Assembly: GCA_033764775.1 (NCBI GenBank)
Contig: JANRIQ010000002.1
Coordinates: 186,001-250,000 of the forward strand
From: JAWXCE01 sp033764775
GTDB taxonomy: Bacteria > Pseudomonadota > Alphaproteobacteria > Rhizobiales > Rhodomicrobiaceae
Length of the DNA: 64,000 nucleotides
Direction: 5' to 3'
Under the pieces are notes generated by a model, which made no database searches, was not told the DNA's origin, and was given only the letters and a program-made list of their open reading frames with translations. A program made the position numbers and the translations under genes. How positions within the stretch are numbered: the stretch's first letter is position 1; each line of letters opens with the position of its first letter. Below, one piece after another: positions 26,408 to 34,592 of this stretch.

Positions 26408-28537
26408 ATGTTCGATATCTGCAAGGAAGAAATCCAGTGGGGCGGACGGCCGCTCAAGTTCGAAACCGGACGTATGGCGCGCCAAGCCGACGGCGCCGTG
26501 CTGGTGCAATATGGCGAAACCTCCGTGCTGGCCACTGTGGTCGGCGAACGCAAAGTTAAGCCGGGCGTCGATTTTTTTCCGCTCACGGTGAACTATCAGG
26601 AGCGCAGCTACGCGGCCGGCAAAATCCCAGGGGGATATTTCAAGCGCGAAGGCCGCCCGTCCGAAAAAGAGACGCTGGTCTCCCGCCTCATCGACCGGCC
26701 GATCCGCCCGCTGTTCGTCGAGGGCTTTAAAAACGAGACGCAGGTCATCGTCACCGTGCTAAGCCACGATATGGAGAATGATCCGGACGTGGTCTCGATC
26801 ATCGCCGCCTCCGCCGCGCTGACCATCTCCGGCCTGCCGTTCATGGGGCCGATCGGCGCCGCCAAGGTCGGCTATAAAAATGGCGCATATATTCTCAATC
26901 CCACGGTCGATCAGGCCAAGGAGAGCGATCTTGAGCTGGTCGTGGCCGGCACTAACGACGCGGTTCTCATGGTGGAGTCGGAGGCGAAGGAGCTTTCTGA
27001 GGAGATCATGCTCGGCGCCGTGACGTTCGGCCACGAGCATTTCCAGCCGGTCATCGCCGCCATCATCGCGCTCGCCGAGCAGGCCGCGAAGGAGCCATGG
27101 GCGCTCGCCGAGGCTGGCAAGAACGAGTACGACGCCAAGGTCAAGAAGCTCGCCGAGAAAGACCTGAAGAAAGCCTATCAGATCTCGGGCAAACAGGAGC
27201 GCCGGGACAAGGTCGCCGAGGCTAAAGCCAAGGTGATGGAGGAGCTGGGCAAAGCCGAGGACGCGGACGAGCTGAAGCTCGCGGAAGCCTTCAAAAACCT
27301 CGAAAAAAACGTGGTGCGCGGCAACATCCTGAAAACCGGTCAGCGTATCGACGGCCGCGACCTCGTCACCGTGCGGCCGATCCTTGCGGAGGTGGGCGTG
27401 CTCCCGCGCACCCACGGTTCGGCGCTGTTCACGCGTGGCGAGACGCAGGCGATCTGCGTGGCGACGCTCGGCACCGGCGAGGACGAGCAATGGATCGACA
27501 GCCTCGAGGGCACCTACAAGGAAACCTTCCTGCTGCACTACAACTTCCCGCCGTTCTCGGTCGGCGAGACAGGCCGCGTCGGTTCCCCCGGGCGGCGCGA
27601 GATCGGCCACGGCAAGCTCGCCTGGCGCGCGCTGCATCCGGTGCTTCCCAGCGCGGAGCAGTTCCCTTACACGCTGCGCGTCGTGTCCGAAATCACGGAG
27701 TCGAACGGCTCGTCCTCGATGGCGACGGTGTGCGGCTCGTCGCTGGCGCTGATGGACGCCGGCGTGCCGCTTGCAAGGCCCGTCGCCGGCATCGCCATGG
27801 GTCTCATCAAGGAGGGCGACAGCTTCGCCGTGCTGTCGGACATCCTGGGCGATGAGGATCACCTTGGCGACATGGACTTCAAGGTGGCTGGCACCGAGAA
27901 AGGCGTAACCTCGCTGCAGATGGACATCAAGATCACCGGCATCACCACCGAGATCATGAAAACCGCGCTCGATCAGGCCAAGGGCGGGCGGCTGCACATC
28001 CTTGGCGAAATGTCGAAGGCGCTGACCGGCGCCCGGGCGGAGCTTGGCGAGTTCGCGCCGCGCATCGAGACGATCACGATCCCGACCGACAAAATCCGCG
28101 AGGTCATCGGCTCCGGCGGCTCGGTCATCCGCGGACTGGTGGAGGAGACGGGCGCCAAGATCGACATCTCGGACGACGGCACTGTGAAGATCGCGGCGGC
28201 GAACCTTTCGTCCATCACGGACGCCATCAACCGCATCCGCGCCATCACCTCCGAGCCTGAGGTCGGCATGATCTACAAGGGCAAGGTGGTGAAGGTCGTC
28301 GAGTTCGGCGCCTTCGTGAACTTCTTCGGCCCGAAGGACGGCCTCGTGCACGTCTCGCAGCTCTCCAACAAGCGCACGCAGAACGTGAAGGACGTCGTGA
28401 AGGAGGGCCAAGAGGTCTATGTCAAGCTGGTCGGCTTCGACGACCGCGGCAAAGTCAAGCTGTCCATGCGCAACATCGACCAGAAGACTGGCAAAGAGGT
28501 CAAGGAGGCCGAGAGCGTCGAGGACGCGGCCGAGTAA
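26408..28537 (+). CDS. pnp: Polyribonucleotide nucleotidyltransferase (PNPase)
   Basis: 709 residues. Phosphorolytic 3'-5' exoribonuclease of the degradosome. Start ATG 26408 gives MFDICKEEIQWGGRPL, the usual alphaproteobacterial N terminus; the frame upstream is open but overlaps the terminator. Two RNase PH domains (PPFSVGETGRVGSPGRREIG in the second), KH domain with IREVIGSGGSVIRGL, and S1 domain with VEFGAFVNFFGPKDGLVH. All catalytic segments intact. Confidence 0.97.
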   Translation: MFDICKEEIQWGGRPLKFETGRMARQADGAVLVQYGETSVLATVVGERKVKPGVDFFPLTVNYQERSYAAGKIPGGYFKREGRPSEKETLVSRLIDRPIRPLFVEGFKNETQVIVTVLSHDMENDPDVVSIIAASAALTISGLPFMGPIGAAKVGYKNGAYILNPTVDQAKESDLELVVAGTNDAVLMVESEAKELSEEIMLGAVTFGHEHFQPVIAAIIALAEQAAKEPWALAEAGKNEYDAKVKKLAEKDLKKAYQISGKQERRDKVAEAKAKVMEELGKAEDADELKLAEAFKNLEKNVVRGNILKTGQRIDGRDLVTVRPILAEVGVLPRTHGSALFTRGETQAICVATLGTGEDEQWIDSLEGTYKETFLLHYNFPPFSVGETGRVGSPGRREIGHGKLAWRALHPVLPSAEQFPYTLRVVSEITESNGSSSMATVCGSSLALMDAGVPLARPVAGIAMGLIKEGDSFAVLSDILGDEDHLGDMDFKVAGTEKGVTSLQMDIKITGITTEIMKTALDQAKGGRLHILGEMSKALTGARAELGEFAPRIETITIPTDKIREVIGSGGSVIRGLVEETGAKIDISDDGTVKIAAANLSSITDAINRIRAITSEPEVGMIYKGKVVKVVEFGAFVNFFGPKDGLVHVSQLSNKRTQNVKDVVKEGQEVYVKLVGFDDRGKVKLSMRNIDQKTGKEVKEAESVEDAAE

Positions 28538-28582
28538 GGCGCGCGTCATCCACGGCGCCTGTGCGCCAGTATAACGGGGCTG

Positions 28583-28609
28583 AGGCGGGGGAACCGCCCG
28601 GCCTTTTTT
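28583..28609 (+). terminator. Rho-independent terminator of pnp
   Basis: GC-rich stem GGCGG / CCGCC (loop GGGAA) followed by GGCC and a run of six T at 28604-28609, 46 bp after the pnp stop. Confidence 0.65.
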
Positions 28610-28625
28610 GTTTCGGGAGGGACAG

Positions 28626-29108
28626 ATGAAAGCTGTTTGCGGAGCGCTTCTGGCGTTCCTGAGTTTTGTCGGCGCGGCCGCCGCTCAGGCCGAGGGGCCG
28701 GGCGCGATGGCGGACGCCCATGTGCGCCGGGCCCTGATGCTCGTGCTGAAGCAAATCCATCTGGCGCAGTGCGGCGATGGCAAGCGCTGCGAGCCGGCGA
28801 CGTCCGAGGAGTACGACACGCCGCCGATCCCGCTCGCCGTGGCGCGGCGCATCATCCAGACCGGCGTGTCGTCCGGCGCCGCGCAGTGGTGCGGCATAGA
28901 TTGGCAAGCGACGATCTTTGTGCCGATGATGAGCCGCCTGCGGGAGGGCGAGAATTGGAGCGACCGCCAGCTCGCCATCGCCGCGCTGATGCACGGGGTG
29001 TATCAGGGGCAGACCTACGGGCCGCTGCTCGCCCGGGGAAAATGCGATGATGAAACCCGCGCGCGTGTCGCTGCTTCAGCGCCCGACTGGAACAAACCGC
29101 TGAGCTAA
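28626..29108 (+). CDS. Exported hypothetical protein
   Basis: 160 residues from ATG 28626, with GGGAGGGA just upstream. Signal peptide at 1-20. Mature part is mostly helical with four cysteines (CGDGKRC pair, QWCGIDW, GKCDDE), suggesting disulfides. The QWCGIDWQ and HGVYQGQTYG segments look conserved in type but I do not recognise the family. Its stop overlaps the end of the convergent nucleotidyltransferase by 4 bp. Confidence 0.65.
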   Translation: MKAVCGALLAFLSFVGAAAAQAEGPGAMADAHVRRALMLVLKQIHLAQCGDGKRCEPATSEEYDTPPIPLAVARRIIQTGVSSGAAQWCGIDWQATIFVPMMSRLREGENWSDRQLAIAALMHGVYQGQTYGPLLARGKCDDETRARVAASAPDWNKPLS

Positions 29109-29920
29109 GCAGCCTCGGGTTTGCAAACCCACCGTTGAAAGAACGCGTTCGCCGCATCCATGTGGCTTTGCGGCGTTGGCGCGGGCTGTTGCGGCGCCGA
29201 TGCGGCGAGGGCGTACTCCGCCTCAAGGAATTCCACGATTTCACGAGGCGCAGGGCCAACGCCCATTTCGCGCGTCGCCGCTTTGGCCACGATAAGCTGG
29301 TTCAGCGCGTGGGTGAGCGACGCGGGCAGTTCGGTCTGGCTCATCAAAGCCTGAATGTTCATGGGCGGAACCGTCTCGCCCGGATGGCGTCGCAGCCATC
29401 GCAAAGCCAACGCCGGGCGCACGGCGTAAAACAGCTTTTTCAGCCTTACGGACTTCGCATCCTGGAGGTACTTGCGGCGGATGCTTTCGCCGAGATGATA
29501 ATAGTGGTTCGCGATCAGCGGACGCTGAGCGATCATGCGCGCAAGAGCGAGACACTCGTCTTTGAAGGCCGGATCGCCTCCATACACATAAGGCGATGTC
29601 AACCACTCAATCGCCACCGCGTTGCCCTTGAGGAGCAACTTGAGCGTTTTGGCCAAATCCCATCCGTTTACGTCAAGAACGGGATCGAGCGGACTTTCAA
29701 TGACGTCGCGGTGCGGAAACAGGCTGAGATACGCCGAAAGCGAACGGACGAACATAAACCGGCAATCGTAGTCGCTATCGGGAGACGGGAAACCCCAAGC
29801 CCGACTCCCGCTCTCCACGGCAAGCAGAATGCCGACGGTCTCGGTTTTTTGGATCGCAGCCAGACGCTGGTCGATCCGGGCGACCACCTCCGCGGCAAAA
29901 GCATCCCCAAGACTGCGCAA
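29105..29920 (-). CDS. RlaP/YcgL-type nucleotidyltransferase
   Basis: 271 residues. DNA polymerase beta-superfamily nucleotidyltransferase of the RlaP family (COG3541). The GSRAWGFPSPDSDYDCRF segment (38-55) holds the GS motif and the paired acidic metal ligands D47xD49-type; GNAVAIEWLTSPYVY is the next family signature. RlaP proteins are linked to RNA repair, though many occur alone. No RtcB or other repair gene is nearby. The only start in frame is a TTG 4 bp after the sdhB stop, so it appears to be translated from the succinate dehydrogenase mRNA. Confidence 0.82.
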   Translation of the reverse strand: MRSLGDAFAAEVVARIDQRLAAIQKTETVGILLAVESGSRAWGFPSPDSDYDCRFMFVRSLSAYLSLFPHRDVIESPLDPVLDVNGWDLAKTLKLLLKGNAVAIEWLTSPYVYGGDPAFKDECLALARMIAQRPLIANHYYHLGESIRRKYLQDAKSVRLKKLFYAVRPALALRWLRRHPGETVPPMNIQALMSQTELPASLTHALNQLIVAKAATREMGVGPAPREIVEFLEAEYALAASAPQQPAPTPQSHMDAANAFFQRWVCKPEAA

Positions 29921-29924
29921 GGAT

Positions 29925-30704
29925 TTAAAGCCGGCGCTCGACCATGAGGTTTTTCAAGTTTGCGATCGCCTTCGCGGGGCTGAGGCCCTTCGGGCAGGTC
30001 TGCGCGCAGTTCATGATCGTGTGGCAGCGATAGAGCCGGAACGGGTCTTCGAGCGCGTCCAGCCGCTCGCCTGTCGCCTCGTCGCGGCTGTCGATCACCC
30101 AGCGATACGCCTGCAACAGGGTCGCCGGGCCGAGGAAGCGATCCTCGTTCCACCAATAGGACGGACACGCGGTCGTGCAGCACGCGCACAGGATGCACTC
30201 GTATAGGCCGTCCAGCGCCTCACGCTCCTCCGGCGTCTGCCGCCACTCGCGCTCAGGCGTCGCGGTCTCGGTCTTCAGCCACGGTTCTATGGAGCGGTGC
30301 TGCGCGAAGAAGTGGCTGAGATCGGGCACCAGGTCTTTGATCACGCTCATATGCGGCAGCGGATAGATGTTGACGGCGCTCGTGTCGTCCTTGATGGCGG
30401 TGGTGCAGGCCAGCCCGTTGACGCCGTCGATGTTCATGGAGCACGATCCGCAGATGCCCTCGCGGCAGGACCGGCGGAAGGTGAGCGTTGGGTCGATCTC
30501 GTTCTTGATCTTGAACAGCGCGTCCAACACCATCGGCCCGCACTCGGACAGGTTCACGTGATAGGTGTCCACCCGCGGGTTCTCCGCGTCGTCGGGCGAC
30601 CAGCGATAGATTTTGAAGGCTTTCCAATCGCCCTCGTCGCCCGGCTCGTTCCAGACCTGGCCGGAGCGGACGGTCGAGTTTTTGGGAAGCGTGAGTTGCA
30701 CCAT
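29925..30704 (-). CDS. sdhB: Succinate dehydrogenase iron-sulfur subunit
   Basis: 259 residues. Carries electrons from FAD to ubiquinone. [2Fe-2S] cysteines C80, C85, C88 and C100 (SCREGICGSC, LAC); [4Fe-4S] and [3Fe-4S] cysteines in CILCACCTTACPSYWW and CHTIMNCAQTCPKG. Separated from sdhA by a small membrane-protein gene. Confidence 0.97.
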   Translation of the reverse strand: MVQLTLPKNSTVRSGQVWNEPGDEGDWKAFKIYRWSPDDAENPRVDTYHVNLSECGPMVLDALFKIKNEIDPTLTFRRSCREGICGSCSMNIDGVNGLACTTAIKDDTSAVNIYPLPHMSVIKDLVPDLSHFFAQHRSIEPWLKTETATPEREWRQTPEEREALDGLYECILCACCTTACPSYWWNEDRFLGPATLLQAYRWVIDSRDEATGERLDALEDPFRLYRCHTIMNCAQTCPKGLSPAKAIANLKNLMVERRL

Positions 30705-30735
30705 GGCTTGAAACCTTTCAAAGGCAATTAAAATC

Positions 30736-31116
30736 CTAGCGAAGCATGCGCTTTAGCGCAAAAAGCACTAGCGATGACAATACCCAGATCGAAGCTAATA
30801 AAAAAGTTCTAAAGTCTGCAAAATCCGTAAAAAACTCTGGAGCTTTTATGGCAGCCTGCCCTGATTTAATAATCTTATCAAGAAAGAAACCACTCATTAT
30901 CAATACGCCACCACCAACTAACATTGAATAAGCCAATGTGTGAATAAAGTTACGTTTTATATTTCTCCAATACGCAAGAGAAATTACTACCATAGAAAAA
31001 CCAACAATAATCTCAAGCCATGTGAAAGTTCCATCGGAATTCAGAACGCTCAACAAAGCTGAGAATATAACAGCTAATAGAGCAAGATATATTTGATCGT
31101 TGTCAGCACTTGTCAT
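30736..31116 (-). CDS. AT-rich four-helix membrane protein inserted in the sdh operon
   Basis: 126 residues from the ATG at 31116, which is 2 bp past the sdhA stop; longer starts would run inside sdhA. Four hydrophobic segments (about 9-26, 32-50, 60-80, 101-121). Strikingly AT-rich compared with sdhA and sdhB, with unusual codons for this genome, so probably acquired. No domain recognised. It must share the sdh transcript. Confidence 0.7.
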   Translation of the reverse strand: MTSADNDQIYLALLAVIFSALLSVLNSDGTFTWLEIIVGFSMVVISLAYWRNIKRNFIHTLAYSMLVGGGVLIMSGFFLDKIIKSGQAAIKAPEFFTDFADFRTFLLASIWVLSSLVLFALKRMLR

Positions 31117-31118
31117 GT

Positions 31119-32957
31119 TCAATAAACCCGGGCTTTCGGCTCGATATAGGTTACGTCGTTCGTCAGCGTGCGGGTGTGCACCGGACGATAATCCAAGCGC
31201 ACCGCGCGCTTCTCCGGGTCGGCGAATGCGATGGTGTGCTTCATCCACTCGGCGTCGTCGCGGTTTGGATAGTCCTCGCGGGCGTGGGCGCCGCGGCTCT
31301 CGGTGCGGTTCAGCGCGCCCGCGACCGTCACGGCGGCCTGCGCGATCATGTTGTCGAACTCAAGGGTCTCGACGAGGTCGGAGTTCCAGATCATCGAGCG
31401 GTCGGACACGGAGATGTCGCTCACGCCGTCCCACACCTCCTGCACCTCAGCGACGCCCTCGGCGAGCACCTCATGCGTGCGGAACACGGCGCAATTGTTC
31501 TGCATGGTGCGCTGCATCTTGCCGCGGAGCACGGCCGTCGGCGTGCCGCCGCTGGCGTAGCGGAAGCGGTCGAGACGGGCCACGGCGGCGTCCCCGGCGT
31601 TCTTGGGAAGCGGCGGCTGCGACGCGCCGGCCTCGATGGTCTCGCCGCAGCGCACGGCGGCGGCGCGGCCGAACACCACCAGGTCGATGAGCGAGTTCGA
31701 GCCTAGCCGGTTGGCGCCGTGAACGCTCGCGCAGGAGGCCTCGCCGATAGCCATGAGACCGGGCACGATGGCGTCAGGGTCGCCGGCTTTCGGATTGACC
31801 ACTTCGCCAAGATAGTTGGTGGGGATGCCGCCCATGTTGTAGTGCACCGTCGGCAGCACCGGGATCGGCTGACGCGTCACGTCAACGCCGGCGAAGACCT
31901 TGGCGCTCTCCGAGATGCCGGGCAGCCGCTCGTGCAGGATTTTCGGGTCAAGGTGGTCGAGGTGCAGGAAGATGTGATCCTTGTTCGGCCCGACTCCGCG
32001 CCCCTCGCGGATTTCGATGGTCATGGAGCGGGAGACGACGTCGCGGCTGGCCAAGTCTTTCGCGTGCGGGGCGTACCGCTCCATGAAGCGTTCGCCCTCG
32101 GAGTTGGTCAGGTAGCCGCCCTCGCCGCGCGAGCCTTCGGTGATGAGGACGCCCGCGCCGTAAATGCCGGTCGGGTGGAACTGCACGAACTCCATGTCTT
32201 GCAGCGGCAGCCCGGCCCGCAGCACCATGGCGTTGCCGTCGCCGGTGCAAGTGTGGGCGGATGTGCAGGAGAAATAGGCCCGGCCGTAGCCCCCGGTCGC
32301 GAGGATGGTTTTCTGCGCGCGGAAACGGTGGATTGAGCCGTCGTCAAGGCAGTAGGCGACGACGCCCAGGCAGCGCCCTTCGTCGTCCATCATAAGGTCG
32401 AGCGCAAAGTACTCGATGAAAAACTCCGCTGAGTGGCGCAGGGATTGGCCGTAGAGCGTGTGCAGCATGGCGTGGCCGGTGCGGTCGGCGGCGGCGCAGG
32501 TGCGTTGCGCGGGCGGGCCTTCGCCGAAATCGGTCGTCATGCCGCCGAACGGGCGCTGATAGATTTTGCCGTCCTCGGTGCGGCTGAACGGAAGGCCGTA
32601 ATGCTCCAGTTCATACACGGCCGCCGGCGCGTTGCGGCACAGATATTCGATGGCGTCCTGGTCGCCAAGCCAGTCGGAGCCTTTCACCGTGTCGTACATG
32701 TGCCAGCGCCAGTCATCGCGGCCCATGTTGCCGAGCGCCGCCGCGATGCCGCCTTGCGCCGCGACCGTGTGCGAGCGCGTGGGGAAAACTTTCGTCACGC
32801 AGGCCGTCTTCAGCCCAGCTTCGGCGCATCCGAGCGTGGCGCGAAGGCCCGCTCCGCCCGCGCCGACCACCACCACGTCAAAGGTGTGGTCGATGAATGG
32901 GTAGGCCGCGCCGTTGCGGGCTGGCCCCGCGCCGTTTTTGTACCCGTTCAAAGCCAT
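31119..32957 (-). CDS. sdhA: Succinate dehydrogenase flavoprotein subunit
   Basis: 612 residues. Oxidises succinate via covalent FAD. Rossmann motif VVVGAGGAGLRA, FAD-linking His in TRSHTVAAQGGI, active site HPTGIYGAG and the Arg in LGSNSLIDLVVFGRAA region are intact. ATG 32957 is preferred (GGAG 9 bp upstream); TTG 32972 is an alternative. Four bp after sdhD. Confidence 0.97.
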   Translation of the reverse strand: MALNGYKNGAGPARNGAAYPFIDHTFDVVVVGAGGAGLRATLGCAEAGLKTACVTKVFPTRSHTVAAQGGIAAALGNMGRDDWRWHMYDTVKGSDWLGDQDAIEYLCRNAPAAVYELEHYGLPFSRTEDGKIYQRPFGGMTTDFGEGPPAQRTCAAADRTGHAMLHTLYGQSLRHSAEFFIEYFALDLMMDDEGRCLGVVAYCLDDGSIHRFRAQKTILATGGYGRAYFSCTSAHTCTGDGNAMVLRAGLPLQDMEFVQFHPTGIYGAGVLITEGSRGEGGYLTNSEGERFMERYAPHAKDLASRDVVSRSMTIEIREGRGVGPNKDHIFLHLDHLDPKILHERLPGISESAKVFAGVDVTRQPIPVLPTVHYNMGGIPTNYLGEVVNPKAGDPDAIVPGLMAIGEASCASVHGANRLGSNSLIDLVVFGRAAAVRCGETIEAGASQPPLPKNAGDAAVARLDRFRYASGGTPTAVLRGKMQRTMQNNCAVFRTHEVLAEGVAEVQEVWDGVSDISVSDRSMIWNSDLVETLEFDNMIAQAAVTVAGALNRTESRGAHAREDYPNRDDAEWMKHTIAFADPEKRAVRLDYRPVHTRTLTNDVTYIEPKARVY

Positions 32958-32961
32958 GGCT

Positions 32962-33342
32962 TCACGCTCCAAGACTGAGTTTGACGATGGCTAGTACGCC
33001 CGCCGCGCCGATGAGGATCGAAAAAAACGTGTTCGCCATAAGCAGCAATTGCCGCGCCGGGTCTTCGTGAATGTAGTCCTCGATGATGACCTGCATGCCG
33101 ATCATCATGTGGTGCGCGTTGACCGCCACGAACAGCGCGGCGAGCACGGCGGCGACAGGCGAGGCGAAATACGCCTTGATGGCTGCGTAATCCGCGCCGA
33201 TAAGGGCGAAGACCGTGTAAAAGAAGAACAGGGTCAAGAGCAGGCTCGCCATGGACGAGACCCGCATGGCCCAGAAATGATCCGTGCCGCCCTTGGCCGA
33301 GCCCAGGCCGCGCGCTTTAGCCAGCGGCGTTTTTCCCGACAT
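32962..33342 (-). CDS. sdhD: Succinate dehydrogenase membrane anchor
   Basis: 126 residues from ATG 33342, which overlaps the sdhC stop. Three membrane helices; conserved TDHFWAMRVSS at the quinone/heme side and AHHMMIGMQVIIEDYIHE with a heme-ligand-type His. Cytochrome b small subunit. Confidence 0.93.
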   Translation of the reverse strand: MSGKTPLAKARGLGSAKGGTDHFWAMRVSSMASLLLTLFFFYTVFALIGADYAAIKAYFASPVAAVLAALFVAVNAHHMMIGMQVIIEDYIHEDPARQLLLMANTFFSILIGAAGVLAIVKLSLGA

Positions 33343-33749
33343 CAGATAACCCCTGCTTTGGCGAAAATTCCGGCCCATATCGCGGCGGTGATCAGCACCG
33401 AAGAGACGATCGACGCCCGCGCGAGCAGATTGATGGACGGTTTCGTGAAACCTCGGCCCGAATCCCAAATCATGTGTCGCACGCCGCCGACAGCATGATG
33501 CACATAAACCCAGGTGAGGCCGATCAACGCCGCCTGACCTAGCGCCGAGCGGAAAACGCCGTTCACGAAATCCAGTTGCTCTGGGCCGGAGGCCGCCGCC
33601 GTCAGCCACCAGGCGAGCAGCGCGAAGCCGAAATACGCCGCCGCCCCCGTCACCCGGTGCATGATCGACATCATCATGGACATCCAGGGGCGGAAAATCT
33701 GTAGGTGGGGCGACAGCGGCCGTGCGGCTTTTGATTTGGCCTGCGCCAT
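33342..33749 (-). CDS. sdhC: Succinate dehydrogenase cytochrome b556 subunit
   Basis: 135 residues, three membrane helices. RPLSPHLQIF near the start, SIMHRVTGAA (quinone site Ser/Arg) and HHAVGGVRHMIWD with the heme His are all family hallmarks. GGAG stands 7 bp before the ATG. First gene of the sdhCDA-x-B operon. Confidence 0.95.
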   Translation of the reverse strand: MAQAKSKAARPLSPHLQIFRPWMSMMMSIMHRVTGAAAYFGFALLAWWLTAAASGPEQLDFVNGVFRSALGQAALIGLTWVYVHHAVGGVRHMIWDSGRGFTKPSINLLARASIVSSVLITAAIWAGIFAKAGVI

Positions 33750-33954
33750 GGGCAGCTCCGAAGGATATTGTTCAGGAAAATCGACAATTATTCATACTGA
33801 ACGCGCGGCGGCGAAGCAACGTGGCTTTTTGGCGCCGCAACACGAACGCCGGTCCGCGCCTCACAAGAATCTTACCGGCTTTTTGCATGCAATACTGCAA
33901 CTTCGTGCACGCTTGCGGTTAACGCTTTGGCGTTGGGCAACGGAGTTTTGTTTC

Positions 33955-34482
33955 ATGGGTAAAACATTCGCGCAAGCCGTGGCGGGCGTGGCGCTGGCGT
34001 TGGCGTTCGTCAGCTCGCCGGGTCGGGCGCAGGAGGCGCCGTCCGATCTTCAGACTTACCAAAACGAGCGTTTCGGCTTCACTTTGCGCTATCCCGCGCT
34101 GTTCGAGCCGGCGCCGCCTCCCGAAACGGGCGACGGCCAGACCTTCATCACCGAGGACGGCCGCGCCAAGATCGTCACCTACGCGGCCCTCAACACGCAG
34201 GCCTACACTCTCAGCACGTATCGGCGAACGCTGCTCGCCAATTACGACGGCTACAACCTGCTCGACTACCAGCCGCGGGGCAAAACCTGGTTCGTGCTCT
34301 CGGGCTTTCGGGGGGATCGGATCTTCTACGAGAAGGTCATGTTTTCCTGCGGGGACCGCGTCATCAACGTGCTGGCGATCAGCTTTCCGACCGAGGAAAA
34401 GCCTGTCTACGAGCCGATCGTGGAGCAGATCGAGGATGACTTCAAACCGGGGCGCGGACGCGACACGCCGCCCAACTGCTGA
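33955..34482 (+). CDS. Exported hypothetical protein
   Basis: 175 residues from ATG 33955 (CGGAG upstream). Signal peptide 1-24 (ending GRAQ). The mature protein begins with DLQTYQNERFGFTLRYPALF, a pattern typical of small secreted beta-rich lipoprotein-like or PsbP-type folds, and contains two cysteines near positions 129 and 175. Divergent from sdhC. Function unknown. Confidence 0.7.
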   Translation: MGKTFAQAVAGVALALAFVSSPGRAQEAPSDLQTYQNERFGFTLRYPALFEPAPPPETGDGQTFITEDGRAKIVTYAALNTQAYTLSTYRRTLLANYDGYNLLDYQPRGKTWFVLSGFRGDRIFYEKVMFSCGDRVINVLAISFPTEEKPVYEPIVEQIEDDFKPGRGRDTPPNC

Positions 34483-34561
34483 GCCGCTCCATGCGCCGTC
34501 CGCTTTTTTCCGCGGGCGGCGAGCCTTCGCCCGCTTGACTCACTTCTCCGCTTATTTTAAA

Positions 34562-34576
34562 GAACAAAGAGAGAAC
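34562..34576 (+). promoter_or_regulatory. LexA (SOS) box upstream of imuB
   Basis: GAAC AAAGAGA GAAC, i.e. GAAC-N7-GAAC, the reverse complement of the alphaproteobacterial LexA consensus GTTC-N7-GTTC. It ends 16 bp before the imuB start codon, a position suited to repression. Confidence 0.75.
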
Positions 34577-34592
34577 AACGGATGGGTGAGTC

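Noticed and set aside
26759..28549. 596-codon frame on the minus strand opposite pnp
   Set aside because: Antisense to an intact pnp; composition (His/Asp/Arg-rich) is typical of GC-rich shadows.
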